Source of the DNA: JBBQXK01 sp038209775
Lineage (GTDB): Bacteria > Pseudomonadota > Alphaproteobacteria > Rhodobacterales > Rhodobacteraceae
DNA length: 64,000 nucleotides
Direction: 5' to 3'
Assembly: GCA_038209775.1 (NCBI GenBank)
Contig: JBBQXK010000011.1
Location: 1 to 64,000 of the forward strand
Below the pieces are notes generated by a model. It was not told where the DNA came from. It saw nothing but the letters and a program-made list of their open reading frames with translations, and made no database searches. A program made the position numbers and the translations under genes. This document shows positions 17,238-25,448 of this stretch, in pieces; the stretch's first letter is position 1; each line of letters starts with the position of its first letter.

Positions 17238-17315
17238 GTAGGGTGCGCATTCATTGCGCACCTTCCCGCGACGGGACCGGCGATGGCAACGGTGCGCAAT
17301 GAATGCGCACCCTAC
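17238..17315. repeat. Perfect 25-bp inverted repeat with self-complementary arms
   Basis: Arms at 17238-17262 and 17291-17315 are exact reverse complements, separated by 28 bp. Each arm also folds on itself: GGTGCGCA, a 5-nt TTCAT spacer, then TGCGCACC. The element begins 5 bp after the FMN reductase stop. It resembles palindromic intergenic elements of the REP or MITE kind and could act as a transcript 3' end. No transposase is nearby. Confidence 0.85.
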
Positions 17316-17416
17316 GGGCCATGTCGGAAAGGTTTCCGAACCGCACGCGATACAGTCACATGGTGTATGGAATCATGCGATTTCAAAGCACTTCGGAGAG
17401 TGTTACGAATGCGAGA

Positions 17417-17707
17417 TCACAGCAGAACGCTGTCATGCTCCATGAATTCCGCGACCTCGGGCAGCCATCGCCCCTGCACAAAGGCCAGGTGCGCGGGGTG
17501 ATTGTTGTAGCCGTCATAAGCCGCTTGATCCGCGAAATTCATCGCGACAGCGAAAGCGTAGGGGTTTTTCGGGCTGGTTTCGCGCGCAATCTGAAAGTCA
17601 TCCACGCCCGGTATCGCCGCAAGCCCGGCGATGGCGGCAAGGAAGCCTGCTTCCTGTGCCGAGCCGGCTGGATGGCGCAGGCGAAACAGGGCCGCGTGAC
17701 GGATCAC
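17417..17707 (-). CDS. Dabb (stress-responsive A/B barrel) family protein
   Basis: A 96-residue dimeric ferredoxin-like barrel. Family marks are the start MIRHAALFRL (a histidine at position 4 is conserved), the central NPYAFAVAMNFADQAAYDGY and HPAHLAFV near residues 72-79. The GTG start at 17707 overlaps the cobS TGA as GTGA, so translation is coupled. An upstream ATG would lie deep inside cobS. Function in this context is unknown. Confidence 0.88.
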   Translation of the reverse strand: MIRHAALFRLRHPAGSAQEAGFLAAIAGLAAIPGVDDFQIARETSPKNPYAFAVAMNFADQAAYDGYNNHPAHLAFVQGRWLPEVAEFMEHDSVLL

Positions 17708-18678
17708 TTCATCGCCATACTCGCCGCACTTTCCGGCAGCTCCTCGGCAAAACAGCGTTGATAGAACTCCGCCACCGTCTGCCGCTCCAGCTCGTCGCAC
17801 TTGTTGAGGAATGTCAGCCGGAACGCATAGCCCACATTGCGGAAAATCTCGGTGTTCTGCGCCCAGGTGATCACCGTCCGGGGGCTCATCACCGTGGACA
17901 GATCGCCGTTCATGAACGCGGTGCGCGTAAGGTCGGCGACCGTCACCATCTGGTTGATCGTCTTGCGGCCCTTTTCGGTGTTGTAATGCGGGCTTTTCGC
18001 CAGAACGATCGCCGCCTCGGCATCATGCGACAGATAGTTGAGCGTGGCGACAAGGCTCCAACGGTCCATCTGCGCCTGGTTGATCTGCTGCACGCCGTGG
18101 TAAAGGCCGGTGGTATCCCCCAGACCCACAGTGTTCGATGTGGCGAACAGCCGGAAACTCGGGTGCGGCGTGATGATCTCGTTCTGGTCCATCAGCGTCA
18201 GCTTGCCGTCATGTTCCAGCACGCGCTGGATCACGAACATCACGTCCGGCCGGCCCGCGTCATACTCATCGAACACGATGGCCACCGGATTGCGCAGCGC
18301 CCAGGGCAGGATGCCTTCGTGGAACTCGGTCACCTGCTTGCCGTCGCGCAGCTTGATCGCGTCCTTGCCGATCAGGTCGATCCGGCTGATGTGTGAATCG
18401 AGGTTCACCCGCACGCAGGGCCAGTTCAGCCGGGCGGCAACCTGTTCGATATGCGTGGATTTTCCGGTGCCGTGATACCCTTGGATCATCACGCGGCGGT
18501 TGTAGCCAAAGCCCGCAAGAATCGCCAACGTCGTGTCCGGGTCGAACTTGTAGGTCGGATCAATGTCCGGCACCCGGTCGCCGCGTTCGGCAAAGCCCTT
18601 GATCTTCATCTCGGTGTCGATGCCGAACACCTCACGGACTGAGATTTCCTCGGTGGGCTTCAGCACGGTATCCAGCAT
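17704..18678 (-). CDS. cobS: Cobaltochelatase subunit CobS (AAA+ ATPase)
   Basis: A 324-residue AAA+ subunit that drives cobalt insertion together with CobT and CobN. Walker A is GYHGTGKS (residues 67-74) and Walker B is IVFDEYD. ATSNTVGLGD fits sensor 1. The start MLDTVLKPTEEISV at 18678 is chosen over the longer frame to 18726. No cobN is in the window. It is divergent from tgt, with 119 bp between start codons. Confidence 0.95.
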   Translation of the reverse strand: MLDTVLKPTEEISVREVFGIDTEMKIKGFAERGDRVPDIDPTYKFDPDTTLAILAGFGYNRRVMIQGYHGTGKSTHIEQVAARLNWPCVRVNLDSHISRIDLIGKDAIKLRDGKQVTEFHEGILPWALRNPVAIVFDEYDAGRPDVMFVIQRVLEHDGKLTLMDQNEIITPHPSFRLFATSNTVGLGDTTGLYHGVQQINQAQMDRWSLVATLNYLSHDAEAAIVLAKSPHYNTEKGRKTINQMVTVADLTRTAFMNGDLSTVMSPRTVITWAQNTEIFRNVGYAFRLTFLNKCDELERQTVAEFYQRCFAEELPESAASMAMK

Positions 18679-18797
18679 GGTTCGTCCAATCGGCAGGGCG
18701 GGTTTTCGCGTTCCGTGATGGAACATAACGCGCGGGGCTGCAAGGGGAAGGGCCGCCCCCCATGGCCTTTGTCGCCTGCCCGCGCTAGGACGCGGGC

Positions 18798-19928
18798 ATG
18801 AGCGCGCTGTTTTCCTTTGACCTGACGGCCCGCGACGGCCACGCCCGTACCGGCGTGATCCGCACCCCGCGCGGCGACATCCGCACCCCCGCCTTCATGC
18901 CGGTGGGAACGGCGGCAACGGTCAAGGGCATGCTGCCCGAAAGCGTGGCCGCCACGGGTGCCGATATCCTTCTGGGCAACACCTATCACCTGATGCTGCG
19001 CCCGGGGGCCGAGCGGGTGGCACGGTTGGGTGGTCTGCACAAATTCATGAACTGGGATCGCCCGATCCTGACCGACAGCGGCGGATTTCAGGTGATGAGC
19101 CTGGCAGGCCTGCGCAAGCTGACCGAAGAGGGCGTGCGCTTTTCCAGCCATATCGACGGCTCGAAGCACCTTCTGACCCCCGAACGCAGCATGGAGATTC
19201 AGCGATTGCTGGGGTCGGACATCGTCATGGCCTTTGACGAATGCCCCGCCCTGCCTGCGACGGATGACGCCGTCGCGACCAGCATGCGCCTGTCGATGCG
19301 GTGGGCGCGACGGTCGCGCGATGCCTTCGGTGACCGCCCGGGGCACGCCCTGTTCGGCATCATGCAAGGCGGCGTCACGCCCGAATTGCGCGCCGAAAGT
19401 GCCGCCGCGTTGTGCGACATCGGCTTTGACGGCTATGCCATCGGCGGCTTGGCGGTGGGCGAGGGGCAGGCGGCGATGTTCGGCGTTCTCGACTATGCGA
19501 CAGGCTATCTGCCCGTCGACCGCCCCCGTTATCTGATGGGGGTAGGCAAGCCCGATGACATCGTCGGCGCGGTGGTGCGGGGGGTGGACATGATGGACTG
19601 CGTCCTGCCCACACGCTCGGGCCGCACCGGGCAGGCCTGGACGCACCGCGGCCAGGTCAACCTGCGCAACGCCCGCCACGCCGACGACCCGCGCCCGCTG
19701 GACGAGTGCTGCACCTGCCCGGCCTGCCGGGGCTACAGCCGCGCCTATCTGCATCATGTGCTGCGCGCGGGCGAGATGATTGCGGGGATGCTGCTGACCT
19801 GGCACAACCTGCAGTATTATCAGGATCTTATGGCGGGATTGCGCGGGGCGATTGCGGCAGGCGGGCTTGCGGCGTTCGTGGCAGGGTTCCACGCGACGCG
19901 GGCAACAGGCGACATCGAACCCGTCTGA
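18798..19928 (+). CDS. tgt: tRNA-guanine transglycosylase (queuine/preQ1)
   Basis: A 376-residue enzyme that exchanges G34 of GUN-anticodon tRNAs for preQ1 in queuosine synthesis. Substrate-pocket motifs are LTDSGGFQVMS and IMQGGV. The nucleophilic aspartate sits in MDCVLPTRSGRTG. The zinc site is CCTCPACRGYSRAYLHH near residues 304-320. Length and start are normal. Divergent from cobS; two strong hairpins follow its stop. Confidence 0.95.
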   Translation: MSALFSFDLTARDGHARTGVIRTPRGDIRTPAFMPVGTAATVKGMLPESVAATGADILLGNTYHLMLRPGAERVARLGGLHKFMNWDRPILTDSGGFQVMSLAGLRKLTEEGVRFSSHIDGSKHLLTPERSMEIQRLLGSDIVMAFDECPALPATDDAVATSMRLSMRWARRSRDAFGDRPGHALFGIMQGGVTPELRAESAAALCDIGFDGYAIGGLAVGEGQAAMFGVLDYATGYLPVDRPRYLMGVGKPDDIVGAVVRGVDMMDCVLPTRSGRTGQAWTHRGQVNLRNARHADDPRPLDECCTCPACRGYSRAYLHHVLRAGEMIAGMLLTWHNLQYYQDLMAGLRGAIAAGGLAAFVAGFHATRATGDIEPV

Positions 19929-19950
19929 CCGACCGGCCCCCCAAGAAAGC

Positions 19951-19970
19951 CGGAATTTTCAAAAATTCCG
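19951..19970. terminator. A/T-rich hairpin after tgt
   Basis: CGGAATTTT / AAAATTCCG, a 9-bp stem with a 2-nt centre, in otherwise GC-rich DNA between the convergent ends of tgt and the 76-residue gene. It is symmetric and can serve either strand. Confidence 0.65.
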
Positions 19971-19972
19971 TC

Positions 19973-19994
19973 CCGATTTCTTTGAAGAAATCGG
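19973..19994. terminator. Second hairpin abutting the stop of the 76-residue gene
   Basis: CCGATTTCTT / AAGAAATCGG is a 10-bp perfect inverted repeat that touches the TAG stop on the minus strand at 19995. With the preceding hairpin it makes a tandem bidirectional 3'-end structure. Confidence 0.6.
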
Positions 19995-20225
19995 CTATGC
20001 GACTCGCCGGATCGGCTCGCGATTGCAGAAAACCACGAACTGTCCCGCATTCTCGACAACGGGAAAACCACGCCGATGCATTTCGTCAAGAAACACCGCG
20101 CGACCGACATATCGCTCGACATCACGCACCTGTCTGCGGATCACCGAACCCTCGCGCGCAGCCTGCGAACTGAACAGATGCAGAAGCCAGGTTTCCGGCG
20201 ACAGTACTTCGGGCAGATTTGTCAT
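19995..20225 (-). CDS. Small conserved-looking protein of unknown function
   Basis: A 76-residue soluble protein with a mixed charged composition (PETWLLHLFSSQAAREGSVIRRQVRDVERYVGR) and a C-terminal half that looks like a small alpha/beta unit. It is not recognised. The start at 20225 is well supported by a full AGGAGGT 6 nt upstream; the longer frame overlaps the next gene. It is last in the fumC-DUF4169-RHH run. Confidence 0.72.
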   Translation of the reverse strand: MTNLPEVLSPETWLLHLFSSQAAREGSVIRRQVRDVERYVGRAVFLDEMHRRGFPVVENAGQFVVFCNREPIRRVA

Positions 20226-20262
20226 CGCGCCACCTCCTGCCGCAACCATCGTAAACACCGCG

Positions 20263-20478
20263 TTAACCGCGATAGCGCTCCAGCACAAAGACCCGGATGG
20301 CCGAGGCCAGGCCCACATCCTCGGCCCGCGCCGCATCCACCTCGGTGGCAAGCGCATTGATCGCCACCCCCCGCTCTGCCGCGATATCCCGGAACGCCCG
20401 CCAGAACGCCGCCTCCAGCGACACCGACGTGCGATGCCCCCGCAGCGTCAGCGAATGTTTCTCCGGCCGCGCCGTCAT
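20263..20478 (-). CDS. Ribbon-helix-helix domain protein
   Basis: A 71-residue protein of the RHH_4-type family. It has a short beta strand (KHSLTLRGHRTSVSLE) followed by two helices, the layout of a dimeric DNA-binding ribbon-helix-helix fold. Its ATG overlaps the DUF4169 stop as ATGA, so the two are translated together. A regulatory role is inferred from the fold only. Confidence 0.82.
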   Translation of the reverse strand: MTARPEKHSLTLRGHRTSVSLEAAFWRAFRDIAAERGVAINALATEVDAARAEDVGLASAIRVFVLERYRG

Positions 20479-20651
20479 TCCCGCTGATGCCCGTCCAGAT
20501 CGCGCCGGGCCTTGTCGGCCTCCGCCGCCAACCGTTCGCGCTCCGCCTTCGACAACCCGAACTTCGCGGCATTGGCATCCGCCACGCCCTTGGCCTCGGT
20601 CCGCGCGCGGGCCTTGCGCACAGCCTTCAGGTTGACGACCGCGCCCGTCAC
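20475..20651 (-). CDS. DUF4169 family small protein
   Basis: A 58-residue, highly charged helical protein. It starts at GTG 20651 with TGAVVNLKAVRKARARTE and ends RRDLDGHQRE. The central NAAKFGLSKAERERLAAEAD segment is the family hallmark. The GTG overlaps the fumC TGA as GTGA and the stop overlaps the next ATG, a chain of coupled starts. It is usual beside fumC in Rhodobacteraceae. Function unknown. Confidence 0.85.
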   Translation of the reverse strand: MTGAVVNLKAVRKARARTEAKGVADANAAKFGLSKAERERLAAEADKARRDLDGHQRE

Positions 20652-22042
20652 CCCTTCGGCCCGATCATGTCCTCGGGCCGCACCACGCGGTCAAACGTCT
20701 CGCCATCGACGTACCCCAGCGCAATCGCCTCTTCGCGCAGCGTGGTGCCATTGCGGTGCGCCGTCTTGGCCACCTTGGTCGCGGCATCATAGCCAATCGT
20801 CGGTGCCAACGCCGTCACCAGCATCAGGCTTTCCTTCATCAGCCGATCAATCCGCGCCACATTCGCCTGCGTCCCGTCCACCATGCTGACCGTGAACGAC
20901 GCCGCCGCATCGCCCAGCAACTGCATGGATTGCAAGACGTTATAGGCCATCACCGGGTTGTACACGTTCAGCTCGAAATGCCCCTGCGACCCCGCGAACC
21001 CCACCGCCGCATCGTTCCCCATCACCTGAACGCACACCATCGTCAGCGCCTCGGCCTGCGTCGGGTTCACCTTGCCCGGCATGATGCTGGACCCAGGCTC
21101 ATTCTCCGGCAGGATCAACTCGCCCAGACCCGACCGCGGCCCCGACCCCAAGAGCCGCATGTCATTTGCGATCTTGAACAGACTGGCCGCCACCGTCTTC
21201 AGCGCCCCCGAAAACATCACCATCGCATCATGCGCCGCCAGCGCCTCGAACTTGTTCGGCGCGGTCACGAACGGCAATCCGGTGATCCCCGCAATCTTCG
21301 CCGCCACCCGCACATCCCAGCCAACCCGCGTATTCAGGCCGGTCCCCACCGCCGTCCCGCCCTGCGCCAGCTCATAAATCTCGGGCAGGATCTTGTTCAC
21401 CCGCATGATCCCCTGCGCCACCTGATGCGCATAGCCGCCGAACTCCTGCCCCAGCGTCAGCGGCGTCGCATCCTGCGTATGGGTCCGCCCGATCTTGATG
21501 ATCCCGGCAAACTCGGCCGCCTTGGCCGCCAGCCCCCGGTGCAGCGTCTCCAGCCCCGGCAACAGCACATCGCGCGCCATCATGCCGATGGCCACATGCA
21601 TCGCGGTCGGAAACGTGTCGTTCGACGATTGCCCCATGTTCACATGGTCATTCGGATGCACGGGTTTCTTCGACCCCATCACCCCGCCCAAAACCTCGAT
21701 GGCGCGGTTACTGATGACCTCGTTCGCATTCATGTTCGATTGCGTGCCAGACCCCGTCTGCCACACGACCAGCGGAAAGTTGTCGTCGAACTTCCCCGCA
21801 ATCACCTCATCCGCCGCCGCCGCAATGGCCTGCCCCAGACCCGCGTCGATATCGCCCTGGTCGATGTTGACCAGCGCGCAGGCCTTCTTGATGACCCCCA
21901 GTGCGCGGATGATCGCCACCGGCTGACGCTCCCACCCGATGGGAAAGTTGATGACCGACCGTTGCGTCTGCGCGCCCCAGTATTTGTCGGCGGGCACCTC
22001 CAGCGGGCCAAAGCTGTCGGTCTCGGTGCGGGTCGCGGTCAT
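20648..22042 (-). CDS. fumC: Class II fumarate hydratase
   Basis: A 464-residue iron-independent fumarase of the TCA cycle (fumarate to L-malate). The superfamily signature GSSIMPGKVNP is present, and the start region (DSFGPLEVPADKYWGAQTQRS) and TGSGTQSNMNANEV match the family. Length is normal. GGAGG lies about 8 nt before the ATG. It heads the run with DUF4169, RHH and the 76-residue gene. Confidence 0.96.
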   Translation of the reverse strand: MTATRTETDSFGPLEVPADKYWGAQTQRSVINFPIGWERQPVAIIRALGVIKKACALVNIDQGDIDAGLGQAIAAAADEVIAGKFDDNFPLVVWQTGSGTQSNMNANEVISNRAIEVLGGVMGSKKPVHPNDHVNMGQSSNDTFPTAMHVAIGMMARDVLLPGLETLHRGLAAKAAEFAGIIKIGRTHTQDATPLTLGQEFGGYAHQVAQGIMRVNKILPEIYELAQGGTAVGTGLNTRVGWDVRVAAKIAGITGLPFVTAPNKFEALAAHDAMVMFSGALKTVAASLFKIANDMRLLGSGPRSGLGELILPENEPGSSIMPGKVNPTQAEALTMVCVQVMGNDAAVGFAGSQGHFELNVYNPVMAYNVLQSMQLLGDAAASFTVSMVDGTQANVARIDRLMKESLMLVTALAPTIGYDAATKVAKTAHRNGTTLREEAIALGYVDGETFDRVVRPEDMIGPKG

Positions 22043-22111
22043 CGGGTGGCCTCCGTCTGGGTGCCCGCGTCAATAGGGCGACAGGGCACGGAAATCAATG
22101 CAGGGGGCGGT

Positions 22112-22666
22112 TCAGCCGCGCGTATAACGATAGACCCGCGCCGGCGGCAGGTTGTTCCAGATCATCACGCCCTTTTCGGCCCGCAGGCCAAGGGCTGCCT
22201 GCACCTCGGGGGCAACCGGCGGGCGCGGGCCATAGGTAAACTGCACATAGCTGCCGCCCGGGCGCAGCACGGCAAAGGCCCCGGCAAGGATTGCCCGCTG
22301 GATCTCGACCGGGATCGACAGCATCGGCAGGCCCGACACCACCGCCCCCGCCCCCGCCATGCAGAACCGCGCAACCTCTTGCGCGCCGGTCTGGTGAACC
22401 GTCACCCCCGGAAAGGCCAGACGCAGACGCTCTGCGAAATCCGGGTTCATCTCGAATACCGTCAGATCGCGCGGCCTTACCCCCCGGTCAAGGATGGCCC
22501 GGGTGATCTTGCCGGTGCCGCCGCCAAACTCGATCACCGCCCCGCTGTCCGGGCCCAGATGCGCCGCCATGGCCGCCGCAAGCTGTGCCGAAGACGGGGC
22601 AAGCGCGGAAATCTCGCGCGGGCGGCGCAGCAACTGGCGGACGAACAGGCCAAGGTCAGATGTCAT
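22112..22666 (-). CDS. Phospholipid N-methyltransferase-like SAM enzyme
   Basis: 184 residues, class I methyltransferase fold, resembling the COG3963 phospholipid methyltransferase group. The SAM-binding motif I is VIEFGGGTGKIT near residue 47, followed by an acidic motif II (VFEMNPDFAERL). FVRQLLRRPREISALAPSS at the N terminus is typical of membrane-associated members. The likely substrate is phosphatidylethanolamine or a derivative, but this is inferred. ATG 22666 is preferred over 22702 because it begins at the family start. Confidence 0.8.
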   Translation of the reverse strand: MTSDLGLFVRQLLRRPREISALAPSSAQLAAAMAAHLGPDSGAVIEFGGGTGKITRAILDRGVRPRDLTVFEMNPDFAERLRLAFPGVTVHQTGAQEVARFCMAGAGAVVSGLPMLSIPVEIQRAILAGAFAVLRPGGSYVQFTYGPRPPVAPEVQAALGLRAEKGVMIWNNLPPARVYRYTRG

Positions 22667-22768
22667 AAGGCGGAACTCCCTGGGCCGCGACGGATGCGCC
22701 ATCTGAACGGGCGCTGTCTGGCCCCGGTATGGCGCGGATATCAGGCCCCTGTGACAGGCCCGCGACGT

Positions 22769-23209
22769 CTATTTGCGGAACTTGTCCAGACTGACAACCT
22801 CGCCCGCCGGGCGTTCGTCGTCTTCCTCGTCCTCGTCTTCGTCGTCATCCTCATCGTCGTCATGCGTCTCGAACCGCAGGCCGAACTCGACTGACGGGTC
22901 GACAAAGGTGCGCACGGCGTCAAATGGAATCACCATCGGTTCAGGCTGGTTGCCGAAATTCAGCGTCACCGAAAACCCGTCATCGGTGACCTCAAGGTTT
23001 TCAAACCAGTGCTGGATCACCACCGTCATCTCACCCGGATAGCGCGACCGCAGCCAGTCGGCCATGGCGACGGCCGGGTGCTTGGTGTCAAAGGTGATAA
23101 AGAAATGATGCGCCCCGGGCAGGCCATCGCGCGCCACATCGGTCAGCACGGTCTGGATCAGGCCGCGCATGGCCCGGTGCATCAGGTTGCCATAATCGAT
23201 CGACCGCAC
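22769..23209 (-). CDS. sspB: SspB-type ClpXP adaptor (alphaproteobacterial form)
   Basis: A 146-residue adaptor that tethers ssrA-tagged proteins to ClpXP. The substrate-binding domain begins IDYGNLMHRAMRGLIQ and continues through HHFFITFDT and the core strands to about residue 112. A flexible acidic linker follows (about 114-130, mostly Asp/Glu), then a C-terminal ClpX-binding tail ending VVSLDKFRK. The start is GTG at 23209 with AAGGAAGGG upstream; an internal ATG at codon 10 would cut the first helix. The tmRNA that makes its substrate is only about 4 kb away. Confidence 0.92.
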   Translation of the reverse strand: MRSIDYGNLMHRAMRGLIQTVLTDVARDGLPGAHHFFITFDTKHPAVAMADWLRSRYPGEMTVVIQHWFENLEVTDDGFSVTLNFGNQPEPMVIPFDAVRTFVDPSVEFGLRFETHDDDEDDDEDEDEEDDERPAGEVVSLDKFRK

Positions 23210-23275
23210 GGCTTGGAACCCTTCCTTCGGTTGGGGTCAGCATAGGGGATTTGCCCGGCTTGGAAAGGGGTCCGC

Positions 23276-24529
23276 CTACGATAGATGCACGATCAGCGCG
23301 AGGCCCGCCGCAATGGCCAGAACCGTGACCAGCCCCCAGTGCCGGATCAGGATCAGATACCCTGACACCAGCGCCAGCGCCACCGCCTGCCAGTTGACCG
23401 AGGCCACATCGGGCAGGGTCAGCCGCAACGGCCCCCCCTCCCACACCACCACCCGCCCGAACAGCACATGCAGCGCAAACCACAGCGACAGGTACGCAAT
23501 CACCCCCACCACCGCCGCCGTGATCCCCGCCAGCGCGGATGACAGGCGCGGCTGCCCCGCCATCCGTTCAATGAACGGCGCCCCGGCGAAAATCCAAAGA
23601 AAACAGGGCACAAACGTCATCCACAGCGCGACCATGGCCCCCGCCACGCCCAGCCAGACGCCCCCCACCTTGACCGCCGCCAGATAGCCCACAAACTGGT
23701 TGACCAGAATCAACGGCCCCGGCGTCGTCTCGGCCAGCCCCAGCCCCGCAATCATCTCGGGCGTGGTCAGCCAGCCTTTCACATGCACCACCTCCTGCGT
23801 CATCCAGGCCAGAACGGCATAGGCCCCGCCAAACGTGACCACGGCCAGCTTGGAAAAGAACAGGCCCAGTTCATACAACAGCCCCCCCTCGACCAGCCCC
23901 AGCGCCGCCAGCGGCACCAGCCACAACGCCCCCCACAGCGCCACCTGCCGCACGGCACCCGCCACCGCCCCGGCTGGTGCGGGCGGCGCAGGGACCGCCG
24001 CGCCATCCGCCATGAACCACCCCACCACCCCCGCCCCGATCACCACCACCGGAAACGGCACGTTCAGCGCAAACAGCGCCACAAACGCCGCCACCGCCAG
24101 CGCCCAGTGCCAGCGCGCCTTCAGCGCCTTCTTCGCCACCCGCTGCAGCGCATGCAGCACAATCGCCAGCACCGCCGCCTGCACCCCCAGGAACAGCGCC
24201 GCCACCAAGGGCACCTGCCCGAACGCTGCGTAAACCATCGACAGCGCCAGAACCACCAGCGCCCCCGGCACCACGAAAAGCAGCCCCGCGATCAGCCCGC
24301 CCGGAACCCCGCCCAGCCGCCACCCGGCATAGGTGGCAAGCTGCATCGCTTCGGGTCCCGGCAACAGCATGCAGAACGACAGCGCCCGCAGATACTCGGC
24401 CTCGGTCAGCCACCGGCGCAACTCCACCAACTCGCGGTGCATCAGTGCGATCTGCGCCGCAGGCCCGCCGAACGACAGACAGCCGATGCGCAGGAAAACG
24501 CGCGTCAATTCCGCAAGTGATACCGTCAT
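23276..24529 (-). CDS. chrA: Chromate efflux transporter ChrA (CHR family)
   Basis: A 417-residue inner-membrane transporter built of two homologous CHR halves. Each half starts with a similar motif: FLRIGCLSFGGPAAQIALMHRELV at about 11-34 and FFSKLAVVTFGGAYAVLAWMTQEVV in the second half. The PGPEAMQLATYAGW and TPGPLILVNQFVGY segments are the paired PGP motifs. Its start overlaps the stop of the rhodanese-ChrB gene as ATGA, so the two are one unit for chromate export or response. Confidence 0.92.
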   Translation of the reverse strand: MTVSLAELTRVFLRIGCLSFGGPAAQIALMHRELVELRRWLTEAEYLRALSFCMLLPGPEAMQLATYAGWRLGGVPGGLIAGLLFVVPGALVVLALSMVYAAFGQVPLVAALFLGVQAAVLAIVLHALQRVAKKALKARWHWALAVAAFVALFALNVPFPVVVIGAGVVGWFMADGAAVPAPPAPAGAVAGAVRQVALWGALWLVPLAALGLVEGGLLYELGLFFSKLAVVTFGGAYAVLAWMTQEVVHVKGWLTTPEMIAGLGLAETTPGPLILVNQFVGYLAAVKVGGVWLGVAGAMVALWMTFVPCFLWIFAGAPFIERMAGQPRLSSALAGITAAVVGVIAYLSLWFALHVLFGRVVVWEGGPLRLTLPDVASVNWQAVALALVSGYLILIRHWGLVTVLAIAAGLALIVHLS

Positions 24530-25326
24530 GCAGTCCTTCCCTCAGGCCAGTCATGGCCCTCGTCAAACCCGTCCCGGGCCCAGCGATACAGCGCGTCATA
24601 GACCGCCATCCCGGCATCAAGCTGTTGCAGGTCATCACGAAACTGCCGTGACAACCCGACCGATATCGCCAACAGCCCCGCCGCCTGTGGTGCCAGGTCA
24701 TGCCGGTCGGTATCCGCCGCGCGGATCACCGTCGCCAGCCGGTCCATCGCCGGTGATGCCAGCCCGAAATCGGCCACCATCGCGTCAAACGTACAGCCCT
24801 CGCCCCGATGGGTGAAATGCACCCCCTCGATGTCAAATGGCGTGGCCCCGAACCGCTCGGCCACCGCAGGCACCTCGGCAGGGGCCACAAACAGGAACCG
24901 CGCGGTTGCATCGACAAACCGCCGGATCAGCCAGGGGCATGCGATCCGGTCCACCTTGGGCCGGTGCCGCGTCACCCACAGCCCGCCGCCGGGCACCGCC
25001 GCCACCGGCACCATCGGCAACCCCGCCTCGGCCCATCCGACCGCCCCGCCCTCCAGCACCTCGGCCGCCACCCCCTGCAGTCGCAACAGCGCCGCCACTC
25101 CTTCGGACAGCTTGCGCCCCTTCGCGCAGACCACCACGACGCGCCGACCAACCACCCGTTCAGGCACCGTACCAAACCCGTCATGGGCATGAAAAAACGC
25201 CCCCGGAATCAGGCGCGGGTCCACCGCGCGGTCCTCGGGCAATCGCACGTCAACGATGGCGGGCGCATCGGGCGTGCCCACAAGACGGGCAAGCTGGGCA
25301 ACAGATATCTGGGAAAATCCGGGCAT
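24526..25326 (-). CDS. Rhodanese-ChrB fusion protein (chromate resistance)
   Basis: A 266-residue two-domain protein. Residues about 5-105 are a rhodanese domain with IVDVRLPEDRA and an active-site cysteine in VVVVCAKGRK. Residues about 120-260 match the ChrB C-terminal domain (TRHRPKVDRIACPWLIRRFVD, FTHRGEGCTFD). ChrB proteins regulate or assist ChrA; what the rhodanese part adds is unknown. ATG 25326 is chosen because AAAGGA lies about 7 nt upstream; earlier in-frame ATGs lack this. Coupled to chrA by ATGA. Confidence 0.87.
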   Translation of the reverse strand: MPGFSQISVAQLARLVGTPDAPAIVDVRLPEDRAVDPRLIPGAFFHAHDGFGTVPERVVGRRVVVVCAKGRKLSEGVAALLRLQGVAAEVLEGGAVGWAEAGLPMVPVAAVPGGGLWVTRHRPKVDRIACPWLIRRFVDATARFLFVAPAEVPAVAERFGATPFDIEGVHFTHRGEGCTFDAMVADFGLASPAMDRLATVIRAADTDRHDLAPQAAGLLAISVGLSRQFRDDLQQLDAGMAVYDALYRWARDGFDEGHDWPEGRTA

Positions 25327-25448
25327 CGGGGCATCCTTTGGGTTCATGTCCATGGATGCGACGCTTGGGCCAAAGCCTCGCGGGGTGACGTCGCGAAACC
25401 CCATGCGTCAGGGAATAGGACAGACCGGGCCCGCCGGTCAAGCAGGCA

